Notes: generated by a model not told the origin, from the letters alone. DNA of 52,842 bases from Treponema bryantii (GCA_015061465.1 SUWN01000011.1:1-52842), one strand, 5' to 3'; shown: positions 27,027 to 36,805, counted from the first letter of the stretch. A program made the numbers and translations.

Positions 27027-27503
27027 TTATACTCTCTCTCGAATTGAGAAGTTGATTTCTACTTTTCCGAATTCTGTCAGAAGTGGAACAATCAATGCTT
27101 CAACTTTTTCTCCGCCGAGAGCTGCAACTTCCATTTTTTGTCCAACAAAAAGAGCTGGAGGTGTTAAGTCAAAATGGAATCCAAGTTCATGTAATTTTGT
27201 TACAACTTGTGCTGTAATAAGATTTGCTAATTCACTGATTGTTGCTTTTGCTAAATCATCGAATTCTGGTAAATCTTCACCATTCATTACCGAAGCAATT
27301 TTTAATGCTGTATCGATAGTCATATCAAATAAAACACGACCTTCAACGTCACCAGCCAAACCTACAAGAGCTGCAACACCCATAATTGGAACTGCAGTTG
27401 GTTTTAATCCTAAATCCCCACGTTTTACTTCTGCTCCACCAAGAACTTCTTGCAGAACGCTTATAGAAGTAGCTACAAAAGGGTTGATATAAACAACATT
27501 CAT
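27027..27503 (-). CDS. cheX: CheY-P phosphatase CheX
   Basis: 158 aa. CheX-family dimeric phosphatase that dephosphorylates CheY-P in spirochaetes. The pattern GLAGDVEGRVLFDMTIDTALKIASVM, then DDLAKATISELANLITAQ with the catalytic-type Glu and Asn, matches the CheC/CheX ExxN motif. GGAGGAAG lies just before the ATG. Placed between the CheW/CheR-like gene and cheY as in T. denticola and T. pallidum. Confidence 0.94.
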   Translation of the reverse strand: MNVVYINPFVATSISVLQEVLGGAEVKRGDLGLKPTAVPIMGVAALVGLAGDVEGRVLFDMTIDTALKIASVMNGEDLPEFDDLAKATISELANLITAQVVTKLHELGFHFDLTPPALFVGQKMEVAALGGEKVEALIVPLLTEFGKVEINFSIRERV

Positions 27504-27550
27504 TTTTCTTCCTCCATGAAAAGTTCAGTAATTAAAACTTTTATGTTGTT

Positions 27551-28909
27551 TTAATCTTTTGAATACGCATACAACGTACCTTGGTTTTGTTCTCTAAAAT
27601 TAAAGGACAAAGGCATTGCCTCGTTTTCTCCAATAATTGCAATCGCATTTCCTTTCATTTTTTCCATGAAATCAGAAATTACATTTTTTTGAGAAGCTTC
27701 GTCCAAGAACGAAAGTGTATCACGGGCAAAAATCAAATCTACCATAGGCAATGTATTTGAATTTTTACAATCGTGATATTCAAACATTATGCAATCTTTT
27801 ATATCTTGTTTAAATGTGTATTCTCCATTTGCTTTTTGTGTAACAAAAGGAGCGTACCAATCACTTGCAACATCATTTGGAACATTTATCATTGTAGCAT
27901 TTGATACCGCAAGTAAATCAATATCGTGGGCATAAATTCTAACTTTTGCAGTTGGATATTTTTGCTTTAGGATACATGCCAAAGAATAAGCTTCAAAACC
28001 TTGTCCACAACCTGGATTCCAAACAACAATTTGTTTTGCAGAATTTTCAGGAAGCATATTTGTTATTGCTTGTGCATATTCTTTGCTCCACCATTTTTCG
28101 CTATGTTTAGACCAGAAAGTTTTTAAGAATTCAGATGCGTCTGCTTCATTTTTTAATTGAACATCGTCACCTTTTTCTTTTTTCCATTCTGTATATCTAT
28201 GTTTTAGCCAAACATTATTTACTTCAGAAACATGAAAGTTTTTAAATTCTGCCAATGTTTCTGCAATAAACTTTAGATCAAGTTCAGAAGTATCGTCTTT
28301 TTTAGGAAGAACTTCTGTCGGTTTTGCCGAAGGTTGAGGAATATTTGCTTGAATATGTGGCTGAGGTTCTGCAAACTGTTTTTGGGTTTGTTTTTCAGCT
28401 TCATCTCTTAATGCAAAAATTCTAATCACATCAAGAAGAACGTATAAGCGATTATTACTTTCTACAACTCCACTGATGTATTTAATATTGATGTCTGCAA
28501 ACAATGGATGAGGAGGTTGAATAGAACTTTTGTGAACTCCAACAACTTTGTCGATTTTATCAACGACTAGTCCAAATTTTTGGTCATCAATATTCAAAAT
28601 AAGAAGATTTTCTAATTTATTTTCATCGCGTTCAGGAACATCAATATTAAAAAAGATTCTTAAGTCCAAGATAGGGATGATTTCACCACGAAGATTATAA
28701 ACCCCAAGAACAAACGGTAAAGTATTTGGAACATAAGTAAATCTACCTGCTTTTGCAATTTCTTTTACGTGCATAATATCAATGGCATAATCTTTATCGC
28801 AAAGAGAAAATGTTACCATCTTAAAATCAAATGCCGAAATTGCTTCTTTCTTTTCCTCTGTTTCGCGCAATAGTTCTTCTGCAACTTGTACAATATTACT
28901 AGTTTCCAT
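27551..28909 (-). CDS. CheW - CheR-like fusion adaptor
   Basis: 452 aa. Residues about 28-170 are a CheW domain (MVTFSLCDKDYAIDIMHVKEIAK, GVYNLRGEIIPILDLR, VDKVVGVHKSSIQ), coupling receptors to CheA. A Pro/Gln-rich linker (about 180-210) leads to a CheR-like domain (about 215-452). Canonical CheR motifs are altered: the SAM loop reads WNPGCGQGFEAYSLA rather than CSTGEEPYSLA, and the usual FCRNVLIYF reads FARDTLSFLD, losing the Asn. Methyltransferase activity is therefore doubtful and a structural role is likelier, as proposed for the T. denticola homologue. GGAG precedes the ATG, 8 bp after cheA. Confidence 0.93.
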   Translation of the reverse strand: METSNIVQVAEELLRETEEKKEAISAFDFKMVTFSLCDKDYAIDIMHVKEIAKAGRFTYVPNTLPFVLGVYNLRGEIIPILDLRIFFNIDVPERDENKLENLLILNIDDQKFGLVVDKIDKVVGVHKSSIQPPHPLFADINIKYISGVVESNNRLYVLLDVIRIFALRDEAEKQTQKQFAEPQPHIQANIPQPSAKPTEVLPKKDDTSELDLKFIAETLAEFKNFHVSEVNNVWLKHRYTEWKKEKGDDVQLKNEADASEFLKTFWSKHSEKWWSKEYAQAITNMLPENSAKQIVVWNPGCGQGFEAYSLACILKQKYPTAKVRIYAHDIDLLAVSNATMINVPNDVASDWYAPFVTQKANGEYTFKQDIKDCIMFEYHDCKNSNTLPMVDLIFARDTLSFLDEASQKNVISDFMEKMKGNAIAIIGENEAMPLSFNFREQNQGTLYAYSKD

Positions 28910-28917
28910 AAGTTCTC

Positions 28918-31326
28918 CTATAGTTGCTGCTCTTTATGTTTGGACAAAAGTTCTTGCTTAACACCTAACTCAAGCAACTGGCTAACATCAATAATTAAAG
29001 AAACAGAACCATCTCCCAAAATAGAAGCTCCTGCGATTCCTGGTGAATTAGTGAATTGATCTCTAAGTGGTTTAATTACAACGTCTTCTTCGCCAATTAA
29101 GGAATCAACCATTACACCGATTTTCTTTTCTTGAGTTCCAACAATAACGATATAACATTCGTCACTTTGAACTGAATCTTTTATATTAAATAGTCTTGAA
29201 AGTCTTAAAACGCTAATTACTTCACTACGCAAATTCATAATTTCGTAGTTATCAAGGAAGTTAATTTCATCCATTTTAATACATTGACTTTCGATAACGT
29301 TAGAAATTGGAATAGAGTAGATTTCTTTTCCAACACGAACTAACAAACCTTGAATAATTGCAAGTGTCAATGGAATCTTTATTGTAAATGTTGTTCCATT
29401 TCCTTTTGTTGAAGAAACTGAAATATTTCCTTTTAAGTTTGTAATCATTGTTTTTACAACATCAAGTCCAACGCCTCGTCCAGAAATGTTGGAAATTTTT
29501 TCTGCTGTAGAAAAACCTGGTTGCATTATTAATTGGAATGCTTCTTGATCATTTATATTTTTGCTAGGATGAATTAAACCTCGTTCTACCGCTTTGGCAC
29601 GAACTTTTTCTACGTCAATTCCTTTACCATCGTCTTTAATTTCGATAACAATCATGTTACCTTCGTTGAAAGCACGAAGCAAAATAGTTCCTGTTTCTGG
29701 TTTTCCAGCTGCAACGCGTTCTGAAGGAAGTTCAATTCCGTGGTCTACAGAGTTTCTTACACAGTGCATAATTGGATCTAACAAATCTTCTACAACTGAT
29801 TTATCCAATTCTGTGTCTTCACCTTCAATAACCAAATTGATTTTTTTGTTTAAATCTTTTTGTAAATCGCGAACAACACGTGGGAATCTTGAGAAAATCT
29901 GATTGATAGGAACCATTCGGATTTTCATAACGCCTTCTTGTAATTCACCAGAAATTGTTCCTAAGTTTTGTGTGTTAGAACGGAATTTAGAAAGAATATT
30001 TTTTTGTTCTGATTCGTATGCATCAAAAATTGAAGAAAGAGAACCGTATTCTTTTAGGATTTCTTTTTTAATTTCATTTGCAGAAACGCCTTCTTGCATT
30101 CTTTCTAAATATGAAGGTAATTTATCGAATAAACTGTGCAATTTATCTTTGAATTCAATTTCGCTGTTTTGGAAACTTGAAGCGTTATTTGTAAATTGTA
30201 ATGCCAACTGATTGAATGTTGCTTTTACAATTACAGCTTCAGAAACAAGGTTCAACAAATTATCTACGCGTTTTGCATCAACACGCAAAACTGAATTTTG
30301 TGAATGATTTGCCGATTCTTTCTTTTGTTCTGTCTTTTTAACAACTTTTTCTTCAGAACTAGCATTTTCATTTTGAATAATTTGATTATTTATTGTTTCT
30401 TCTACAGATTCAACTTTTGGAGTTGCAACTTCTTTTACTTCTGTAACAACTGGCTGTTGAACAGGAATTTCAGTAACAATGTTAGCCGAAATTGATTCTT
30501 CAGTAAGTTCTTTTGCGTCTGTAACAATTGTAACGTCACTTAAAAAAGCTACATCTTCAATTTCGTCTGCAGTTGCTTGTGTTGCGATATAATAGAAAAC
30601 ATTTTCGTAGAATTGGTCTTCGTAAAGTGCATCAAAATCAGGAACTGTTTTTAGAACGTTTGCAAGAGTTTTTAATGCTGCAAAAACTTGAATTCCACCA
30701 ACGGAATTCATAGGATTTTCTTCATCAAATTTTACACCAACACACCAAAGTTTTTGGTTAGGTTCACAAGCAGATTTTAATTCAGCAAATTCATCTTCTG
30801 ACAAATTTGGATAATTTAGTCCGCTAGACGAAGTTTGAACTGGCTGTGCAATAATTACAGGTTCTGGAACAACAGGTTTTGGCTCAGAAACTACAGGTGC
30901 TTTTTTTGCACTTGGAGCTGGTTTTTCTGTTTTATTTAGATATGAATTTAGTTTATTTAAAATTACATCAATGTTTTCTTCATAAACGGAGCCATTTTGA
31001 CGTTCTTCCAACATTGCTTTAATAACATCAATAGAAGTTAATAATAAATCAACAACGTCTTCATCAATCTTAATTTTGTCCGATCTAATTTCGTCAAGAA
31101 CATCTTCAACAGAGTGTGTAAAGTGAGATAATTCCATCATTTCTACAGTAGCCGAACCACCTTTTAAAGTGTGTGCTGCTCTAAAAATCTCGTCGATAGC
31201 ATCTCTGTTAGAAGGATCGCTTTCTATAACAAGAATGTTGCTTTCTAATTGCTCAACTTGTTGTTCAGCTTCCGCAAAAAAGTCCTTTAAGAGTTCTTCA
31301 TTATTAGGGTCAAGATAATCACTCAT
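28918..31326 (-). CDS. cheA: Chemotaxis histidine kinase CheA
   Basis: 802 aa with P1 Hpt domain (phospho-His in FRAAHTLKGGSA, about H52), a Pro-rich linker, a P2-like CheY-binding region (about 175-270), a second low-complexity linker, the dimerisation domain (VLRVDAKRVDNLLNLVSE onward), the HATPase (HCVRNSVDHGIE, IKDDGKGI, GRGVGLDVVK) and a C-terminal CheW-like P5 domain. It phosphorylates CheY in response to receptor signals. First gene of the four-gene operon; the ATG lacks a Shine-Dalgarno and lies 7 nt after a strong -10. Confidence 0.97.
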   Translation of the reverse strand: MSDYLDPNNEELLKDFFAEAEQQVEQLESNILVIESDPSNRDAIDEIFRAAHTLKGGSATVEMMELSHFTHSVEDVLDEIRSDKIKIDEDVVDLLLTSIDVIKAMLEERQNGSVYEENIDVILNKLNSYLNKTEKPAPSAKKAPVVSEPKPVVPEPVIIAQPVQTSSSGLNYPNLSEDEFAELKSACEPNQKLWCVGVKFDEENPMNSVGGIQVFAALKTLANVLKTVPDFDALYEDQFYENVFYYIATQATADEIEDVAFLSDVTIVTDAKELTEESISANIVTEIPVQQPVVTEVKEVATPKVESVEETINNQIIQNENASSEEKVVKKTEQKKESANHSQNSVLRVDAKRVDNLLNLVSEAVIVKATFNQLALQFTNNASSFQNSEIEFKDKLHSLFDKLPSYLERMQEGVSANEIKKEILKEYGSLSSIFDAYESEQKNILSKFRSNTQNLGTISGELQEGVMKIRMVPINQIFSRFPRVVRDLQKDLNKKINLVIEGEDTELDKSVVEDLLDPIMHCVRNSVDHGIELPSERVAAGKPETGTILLRAFNEGNMIVIEIKDDGKGIDVEKVRAKAVERGLIHPSKNINDQEAFQLIMQPGFSTAEKISNISGRGVGLDVVKTMITNLKGNISVSSTKGNGTTFTIKIPLTLAIIQGLLVRVGKEIYSIPISNVIESQCIKMDEINFLDNYEIMNLRSEVISVLRLSRLFNIKDSVQSDECYIVIVGTQEKKIGVMVDSLIGEEDVVIKPLRDQFTNSPGIAGASILGDGSVSLIIDVSQLLELGVKQELLSKHKEQQL

Positions 31327-31333
31327 AAAATAT

Positions 31334-31361
31334 ATTATATACCGAAAATTATAGTTTTCAA
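31334..31361 (-). promoter_or_regulatory. Leaderless-type promoter of the chemotaxis operon
   Basis: Minus strand: TTGAAA (31361-31356), 16-nt spacer, TATAAT (31339-31334), then 7 nt to the cheA ATG. It looks like a sigma70-type promoter, not a sigma28 flagellar one. Confidence 0.65.
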
Positions 31362-31466
31362 GTTAAAAGTTATTTTATTTAAAAACAGAATTAATTAAAG
31401 TTCATCATAAAACACACCGATAATAAAGAGCCTAAGTATAGGAAATATTTTTTTGAGGAAGAAGAT

Positions 31467-32675
31467 ATGTCTAAAAAATATAAATTATCTACTATTATAT
31501 TCATTTTTTTTGTGTTTGCTCCATCTGTTTTTGCGACAACATTTTTTAGTGGTTTTGCGGGTGGAAAATTAAATTATTCCACAATAGAAGGAAGCGAAGA
31601 ATATTCACCAGAATTAAAATTGCAGGCATTTTTTCAAGGGCAATTTAATTTTTCCAAAAATCTTTGGAGCCACTTGGAAATTTCTCTTAATACACAAAAT
31701 TTAATTAGCCAATCGATTTTTCACGAAACAGATTCAGTTTTCCAAATAGATGAAATGTCATTAATTTACAGAACTCCAATGGAAAATTCTGCAAATTACC
31801 TTGGTGTTTTTATGGGAACTTTTGATCCAATTGGTTCGGACGTTTTTCTTCAAAGATATTTTGGTATAGATAATATTTCTTCAAAGATTACAGAAAGCTG
31901 GTTGGGACTTGCAGGTTCTATTCTTTATCCACATTTTGGAATTGGTTTTTCAGATGTTTTGCGTTTTTATTCAAGTCCAATGGCAGCAGGTTTTTATTTA
32001 TATGTGAATCATGAAGATGAAGATTATTATGTTGTGAATTCAGACTTAAGATACGCTTGTGTTTATAGATATTTGTATTTGGATGTTGCTTGTGGTTTAG
32101 GTGCTCCAATTAAAGAAAATAAAGAATATATTGCTGCAATTGAAAAATTATACTGGCACGCAGGAGTTACTGCACTTATTGGAAATAATTTTACAAATTC
32201 TTTGTTTATTCAAATGGGATTGTTTAATGCTTCTTTTACAAAACAATCTGAATCTTTGTACTTTAAACCGTCAGATACTTACATTTTGATTGAACCTCGT
32301 TTTAAAGTTGGTTCTACTCGTTTGAATTTTTCTTTCTATAGTTTGCCACAAAATACTGTAGATAAACTTTTATTCGTAGATAACTCGTTAGGAATTAGCA
32401 TCAATTTTTATTCGGATGCAGTGTCCTTTGTTCAAAATAGAGGTTCTCTTGGACTTTTGTTCTCATATTCGTTCCCAGAAAAATCGTTTATTGATTTGAA
32501 AGATATTAAAAATTTGGGAAAATGGGATTTTGAGTTGAGTATGACACCTTATTTTTCTACAGGTTTCTTAAATGGGGAACTTCACGTGCAGACAAAAATC
32601 AACTTTATGAAATTTGCAACTGCAAAATGGTTTGATGCGTTTACTGTAGACTTAGGATTCAAAACATCATTATAA
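31467..32675 (+). CDS. Exported beta-barrel-like protein, 402 aa
   Basis: Not assigned to a named family. Residues 1-23 are a signal peptide (FIFFVFAPSVFA). The mature protein shows alternating hydrophobic and polar segments rich in Phe, Tyr, Ser and Gly with paired aromatic ends, as in outer-membrane beta-barrels, and ends in WFDAFTVDLGFKTSL. It may be a spirochaete outer-membrane protein of about 16 strands, but a porin role is only inference. GAGGAAG is well placed before ATG 31467. It is divergent from cheA with 140 bp between them. Confidence 0.7.
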   Translation: MSKKYKLSTIIFIFFVFAPSVFATTFFSGFAGGKLNYSTIEGSEEYSPELKLQAFFQGQFNFSKNLWSHLEISLNTQNLISQSIFHETDSVFQIDEMSLIYRTPMENSANYLGVFMGTFDPIGSDVFLQRYFGIDNISSKITESWLGLAGSILYPHFGIGFSDVLRFYSSPMAAGFYLYVNHEDEDYYVVNSDLRYACVYRYLYLDVACGLGAPIKENKEYIAAIEKLYWHAGVTALIGNNFTNSLFIQMGLFNASFTKQSESLYFKPSDTYILIEPRFKVGSTRLNFSFYSLPQNTVDKLLFVDNSLGISINFYSDAVSFVQNRGSLGLLFSYSFPEKSFIDLKDIKNLGKWDFELSMTPYFSTGFLNGELHVQTKINFMKFATAKWFDAFTVDLGFKTSL

Positions 32676-32743
32676 CCCGTATAATTGAATATTTTGCTGT
32701 ATTATCATAAAATAAACTGTTAATTTTTATTGAGGTTTTTTTT

Positions 32744-34543
32744 ATGGTAGACACAAAGTTGATTTTTAAAGAAATTGTTGCAAACGCAATAAATGAATTT
32801 GTAAAAGAAAAAGAAATTCAAACTGAGCCAATAACAACAGAACAAATTGTAGTTCAAACAACTCCAGATGCTTCTATGGGTGACTTAGGTGTTCCAATGT
32901 TTGTTTTTGCAAAAACATTCAGAATGGCACCTCCAGCAATTGCAAGTGGAGTTGTTTCAAAAATTAATGACACATCAATTGGTGAAATTCTTGCAGTTGG
33001 TCCTTACGTAAATATCAAATTAAATAAAGCAAACGCTGCTTTTCCAATTCTTTCTTCCATAAAAGAACAAGGTGATGAATACGGTTCATTTAGCAAAGAC
33101 GGAACAAAACCACTTTCTGGTCGCAGAGTTATGGTGGAATATTCATCTCCAAACACAAATAAACCTTTGCACTTGGGACATTTAAGAAATGACGCTTTGG
33201 GTGAATCAGTAAGTAGAATTTTAAAAGCGGCTGGTGCAGATGTTTTTAAAGTTGATTTGATTAATAACCGTGGAATTCACATCTGTAAATCGATGTTGGC
33301 ATATAAATTGTTTCATCAAGCAAATGGCGACACTCCAGAATCTTTGGGAATGAAAGGCGACCATTTTGTTGGACAATGTTATGTTGAATTTGACAAACAC
33401 GTAAAAGAACATCCAGAAGCTTTGCAAGAAGCAGAAGAAATGCTTATAAAATGGGAAGCTGGAGATAAAGAAGTTCGTGATTTGTGGCAAAAAATGAACG
33501 ATTGGACTTTGAACGGTGTAAAAGAAACTTATAAAAGGACAGATGTTTCTTTTGATAAATATTATTTTGAAAGCGAAACTTATCTTAAAGGAAAGGATGA
33601 AATCTTAAAAGGTTTAGAAAAAGGAATTTTCTTTAAAGCGCCAGATGGTTCTATTCGTATTGATGTTACAGATGTCGTTGGTAAAGGAAAAGACGAAGAT
33701 AATCACGAAAAAGTTTTGCTCAGAAAAGATGGAACTTCGGTTTATATCACACAAGATATTGGAACTGCAATCAGTCGTCATGATGATTGGGCATTTAATC
33801 AACTTGTGTACGTTGTTGCAAGTGAACAAAATTATCACTTTAAGATTTTATTCCACATTTTACAAAAGTTAGGATTTGATTGGACAGATAAATTGCATCA
33901 CTTGAGTTACGGGCTTGTTAATTTGCCAAGTGGAAGAATGAAAAGCCGCGAAGGAACAGTTGTTGATGCTGATGATTTGATTGACGCTCTTCATGAATCT
34001 GCATTACAGGCAATTAAAGAAAAAGGCCGCGATAGTGAAGTAGACGATGCAGATGAAGTTGCAGAAAAAGTTGCTCTTGCTGCGTTGAATTATTATTTAC
34101 TCCAAGCAACACCAATTAAAGATATGTTGTTCAATCCTGAAGAATCACTTAGTTTTAATGGAAATACAGGTCCATATTTGCAATACATGGGAGCAAGAAT
34201 TAATTCAATTTTGGCAAAAGCAAAAGAAAACGGTTTAGTTGCAGATAGCAGCGAAGATTCTGTAAAATTGCTCAATGCGCCAGAAGAATGGGAATTAATC
34301 AAACAACTTGGTGATTATCCATCAATTGTGCAAAAATCAGCAGAAAATTTGGATCCAAGTTTGATGGCAGGATTTTTGTACGAAACAGCAAAATTATTTA
34401 GCAAATTCTATCAGCAATGTTCTATAATGAATGCAGAAACAAATGAATTAGCAAAAGCAAGATTGTATTTGGCAGAATCTACATTGCAAGTTATGAAAAA
34501 TGCTATGAATTTAGTTTTAATTCCTTATTTGGAAAAAATGTAA
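32744..34543 (+). CDS. argS: Arginyl-tRNA synthetase
   Basis: Class I synthetase, 599 aa. The HIGH-like signature is in SSPNTNKPLHLGHLRND (about 130-146), the KMSKS-equivalent in SGRMKSREGTVV, and the N-terminal Add1-type domain (about 1-115) and C-terminal DALR anticodon-binding domain (about 475-599, starting YLQYMGARINSIL) are both complete. GAGG precedes the ATG. The lptC gene starts 12 bp downstream, so the two are probably cotranscribed. Confidence 0.97.
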   Translation: MVDTKLIFKEIVANAINEFVKEKEIQTEPITTEQIVVQTTPDASMGDLGVPMFVFAKTFRMAPPAIASGVVSKINDTSIGEILAVGPYVNIKLNKANAAFPILSSIKEQGDEYGSFSKDGTKPLSGRRVMVEYSSPNTNKPLHLGHLRNDALGESVSRILKAAGADVFKVDLINNRGIHICKSMLAYKLFHQANGDTPESLGMKGDHFVGQCYVEFDKHVKEHPEALQEAEEMLIKWEAGDKEVRDLWQKMNDWTLNGVKETYKRTDVSFDKYYFESETYLKGKDEILKGLEKGIFFKAPDGSIRIDVTDVVGKGKDEDNHEKVLLRKDGTSVYITQDIGTAISRHDDWAFNQLVYVVASEQNYHFKILFHILQKLGFDWTDKLHHLSYGLVNLPSGRMKSREGTVVDADDLIDALHESALQAIKEKGRDSEVDDADEVAEKVALAALNYYLLQATPIKDMLFNPEESLSFNGNTGPYLQYMGARINSILAKAKENGLVADSSEDSVKLLNAPEEWELIKQLGDYPSIVQKSAENLDPSLMAGFLYETAKLFSKFYQQCSIMNAETNELAKARLYLAESTLQVMKNAMNLVLIPYLEKM

Positions 34544-34555
34544 TAAATTTAAAAT

Positions 34556-35086
34556 ATGGGAACAAGATTTTTATTGTTGATTTTTTTACCATTCCTCTTT
34601 TTGTCATGTTCGTTAAAAGAAGGTGAAGATTTGGATATAGAAAATATTGTTCCCGAATTTGTTTTTTCAAATGCAAAAATGACGCGTTATGAAAATAATT
34701 CTGTAACTTTGGAATTAAACGCGGAAACAATAGAACAATATAAAAATTCTTCACAAACCTTTGCAAAAGATGTGGAATTTTCATCTTACGAAAAAAATAA
34801 ATTGGTGACAGAAGGTTCTTGTAATTTTATTGGTGCAAATACAGATAGTGAATTGTATTCTTTGTATGGTGATATAGAAATATATAGTAAAGACCAAAAT
34901 GTGAATTTTTTTGCAGATGAATTAAAATGGAATGGAAAAACAGAACAATTAGTTGGTGGAAAATCAGATACAGTTAGAATTGAAAAAGACAATACTGTGA
35001 TTATAGGAAGTGGATTTGCTGCAAGTGGAGTAAGTGGGAATTTTTCTTTTTCTGGAAGTGTGTCAGGAGATATTGAAACAGAATGA
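34556..35086 (+). CDS. lptC: LptC-like periplasmic lipoprotein
   Basis: 176 aa with a lipoprotein signal (LIFLPFLFLSC, Cys about 18). The mature part, with FVFSNAKMTRYENNSVTLELNAE, LYSLYGDIEIYSKDQNVNFFADELKWNGKTEQL and a C-terminal run of short beta strands, matches LptC, which bridges the LptB2FG transporter and LptA. The stop overlaps the lptA start by 4 bp. Most LptC proteins are anchored by a transmembrane helix; a lipid anchor is a variation. Confidence 0.85.
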   Translation: MGTRFLLLIFLPFLFLSCSLKEGEDLDIENIVPEFVFSNAKMTRYENNSVTLELNAETIEQYKNSSQTFAKDVEFSSYEKNKLVTEGSCNFIGANTDSELYSLYGDIEIYSKDQNVNFFADELKWNGKTEQLVGGKSDTVRIEKDNTVIIGSGFAASGVSGNFSFSGSVSGDIETE

Positions 35087-35880
35087 AAAAAATCAGTTTG
35101 TTAGTTTTGTTAGGATTAGTTTTCTCTGTTAATTTGTTTGGTGAAAAAATCATCTTTTCGGCTGCAAGTATGAGTGGACAAACAACTGATAAAAATACAA
35201 CTACAAAATTGATTGGTAATGCTTTTATTCAAACAGAAAAAATGGAAATTTCTGCTGATGAAATTGAACTTTCTGGTGATGATTACAGAAATATTAAAGC
35301 AAAAGGTAATGTAAAGGGAAAAAATCTAGAATCTAAAATGGATTTTGTTTGCGATGAATTAGATTTTGATAGAACTACTGACATTGCAATTTTACAAGGA
35401 AATGTAAACTTAACAGACGTAGAAAATGATGTAAAAGCAAATGCACAATATATAGAATATAATCAAAAAACTGAAGTTGCAATTTTACAAATTCAGATAA
35501 ATCTTGTGCAAAAAGACAATGTTTGTACAGGTTCATACGCGATTTACAAGAAAAAAGAAAAACTTTTGGATTTGATGGGAAATGCTCAAGTAAAGCAAGG
35601 TAGCGATACTTTTAGAGCTCAACAAATATATTTGAATTTGGATACACAAGATATTACATTGACAGGAAATGTAAAAGGTTCGGTAACTGATACAAAAGAA
35701 CCTGCAAAAAAAGATGAAACTTCAGTAGAAAATGCAGGAGAAAAAACACCTGAACAAACTGAAGAACAAAAATTGATTTCTTCCGAAGAAAATGGGGAAG
35801 TAAAATCGGAAGATAAAGAAGCCGAAGTAAAAACTCAAATACAAGTAGAAAAAAAGACTGGAGATAAGAAAGATGAATAA
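35083..35880 (+). CDS. lptA: LptA/OstA-like periplasmic protein
   Basis: 265 aa. Signal peptide about 1-20, then an OstA domain (about 25-205) with repeated beta-strand units such as IQTEKMEISADEIELSGD, VCDELDFDRTTDIAILQGN and FRAQQIYLNLDTQDITLTGNVKG. LptA monomers form a bridge for lipid export. The last 55 residues are a Glu/Lys-rich tail. Overlaps lptC by 4 bp and lptB by 8 bp. Confidence 0.9.
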   Translation: MKKISLLVLLGLVFSVNLFGEKIIFSAASMSGQTTDKNTTTKLIGNAFIQTEKMEISADEIELSGDDYRNIKAKGNVKGKNLESKMDFVCDELDFDRTTDIAILQGNVNLTDVENDVKANAQYIEYNQKTEVAILQIQINLVQKDNVCTGSYAIYKKKEKLLDLMGNAQVKQGSDTFRAQQIYLNLDTQDITLTGNVKGSVTDTKEPAKKDETSVENAGEKTPEQTEEQKLISSEENGEVKSEDKEAEVKTQIQVEKKTGDKKDE

Positions 35881-36781
35881 TCAAGAAGAAGAAAAACTTG
35901 AAAATCAAATTGTAGAAAATCAAACTGAATCTCCAGAAGTTGCAGAAAATGTGGAGAATCTAGGTGAAAATCTAGGTGAAAATCTAGATTCTGCAGAAAC
36001 TAAAACAGAAGAAGTTGCAGAAGAGACTGAAACAAAGGATGAAACTCAGACATCAAATCACGTATTAAGAGTTTCTAGTTTATATAAATCTTTTGGTAAA
36101 AAACAAGTTGTTCGGGGCGTTGATTTTTCTATGAATATGGGAGAAATCCTAGGATTGTTGGGGCCAAACGGAGCGGGAAAAACAACGACTTTTTATATGG
36201 TAGTTGGATTTTATAAACCAACAAATGGCGATGTATTTTTGGACGACAAATGTATTACAAATCTTCCTATGTACAAACGTGCCAGACTTGGGATTTCTTA
36301 TTTGCCACAGGAACCTTCAGTTTTTAAAAAACTCACTGTCGAAGAAAATATCTGGTCGGTTTTGGAAACAAGAAAAGATTTGTCATACAAAGAAAAGAAA
36401 ATAAAATTGAATGATTTAATAGAAGAATTTTCCATAGGTCATATCAGTAAACAAAAAGCATATTCGTTGAGTGGTGGAGAAAGACGAAGAACAGAAATTG
36501 CCCGTTCGCTTGCGATTGAACCAAAATTCCTTTTGCTCGACGAACCTTTTGCCGGAATTGACCCAATCGCTGTAGCTGACATTAAAAACGTAATCAGACT
36601 TTTGGCAAAACGAGGAATTGGAGTTTTAATTACAGACCACAACGTTCGCGATACTTTGGAAATTACAGACAGAGCAATTATCATAAATAAAGGAACAATC
36701 ATCTTGCAAGGACCAAAAGAACAAATCCTTGAATCTGAACTTGCAAGACAAGTATATTTGGGCGAAGACTTCTCGATGTAG
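35873..36781 (+). CDS. lptB: LptB-type ABC transporter ATPase with acidic N-terminal extension
   Basis: 302 aa. The ATPase (about 66-302) has Walker A LGPNGAGKTTT, signature YSLSGGERRRTEIARSLA, Walker B KFLLLDEPFAGID and the H-loop LITDHNVRDTL typical of LptB. The first 65 residues are an extra Glu/Asn-rich extension absent from ordinary LptB (about 240 aa), which includes a 12-bp tandem duplication encoding NLGENLGENLD. GGAGATAAG precedes the first ATG, so the extension is probably translated. Together with lptC and lptA it implies export of a lipid or glycolipid to the outer membrane; lptF, lptG and lptD are not in the window. Confidence 0.92.
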   Translation: MNNQEEEKLENQIVENQTESPEVAENVENLGENLGENLDSAETKTEEVAEETETKDETQTSNHVLRVSSLYKSFGKKQVVRGVDFSMNMGEILGLLGPNGAGKTTTFYMVVGFYKPTNGDVFLDDKCITNLPMYKRARLGISYLPQEPSVFKKLTVEENIWSVLETRKDLSYKEKKIKLNDLIEEFSIGHISKQKAYSLSGGERRRTEIARSLAIEPKFLLLDEPFAGIDPIAVADIKNVIRLLAKRGIGVLITDHNVRDTLEITDRAIIINKGTIILQGPKEQILESELARQVYLGEDFSM

Positions 36782-36805
36782 TAGCGCAAGTGAAAATTCA
36801 TCTTT

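Noticed and set aside
29594..30211. Plus-strand frames of about 100 codons opposite cheA
   Set aside because: Antisense shadows of the kinase gene without ribosome sites or recognisable protein character.
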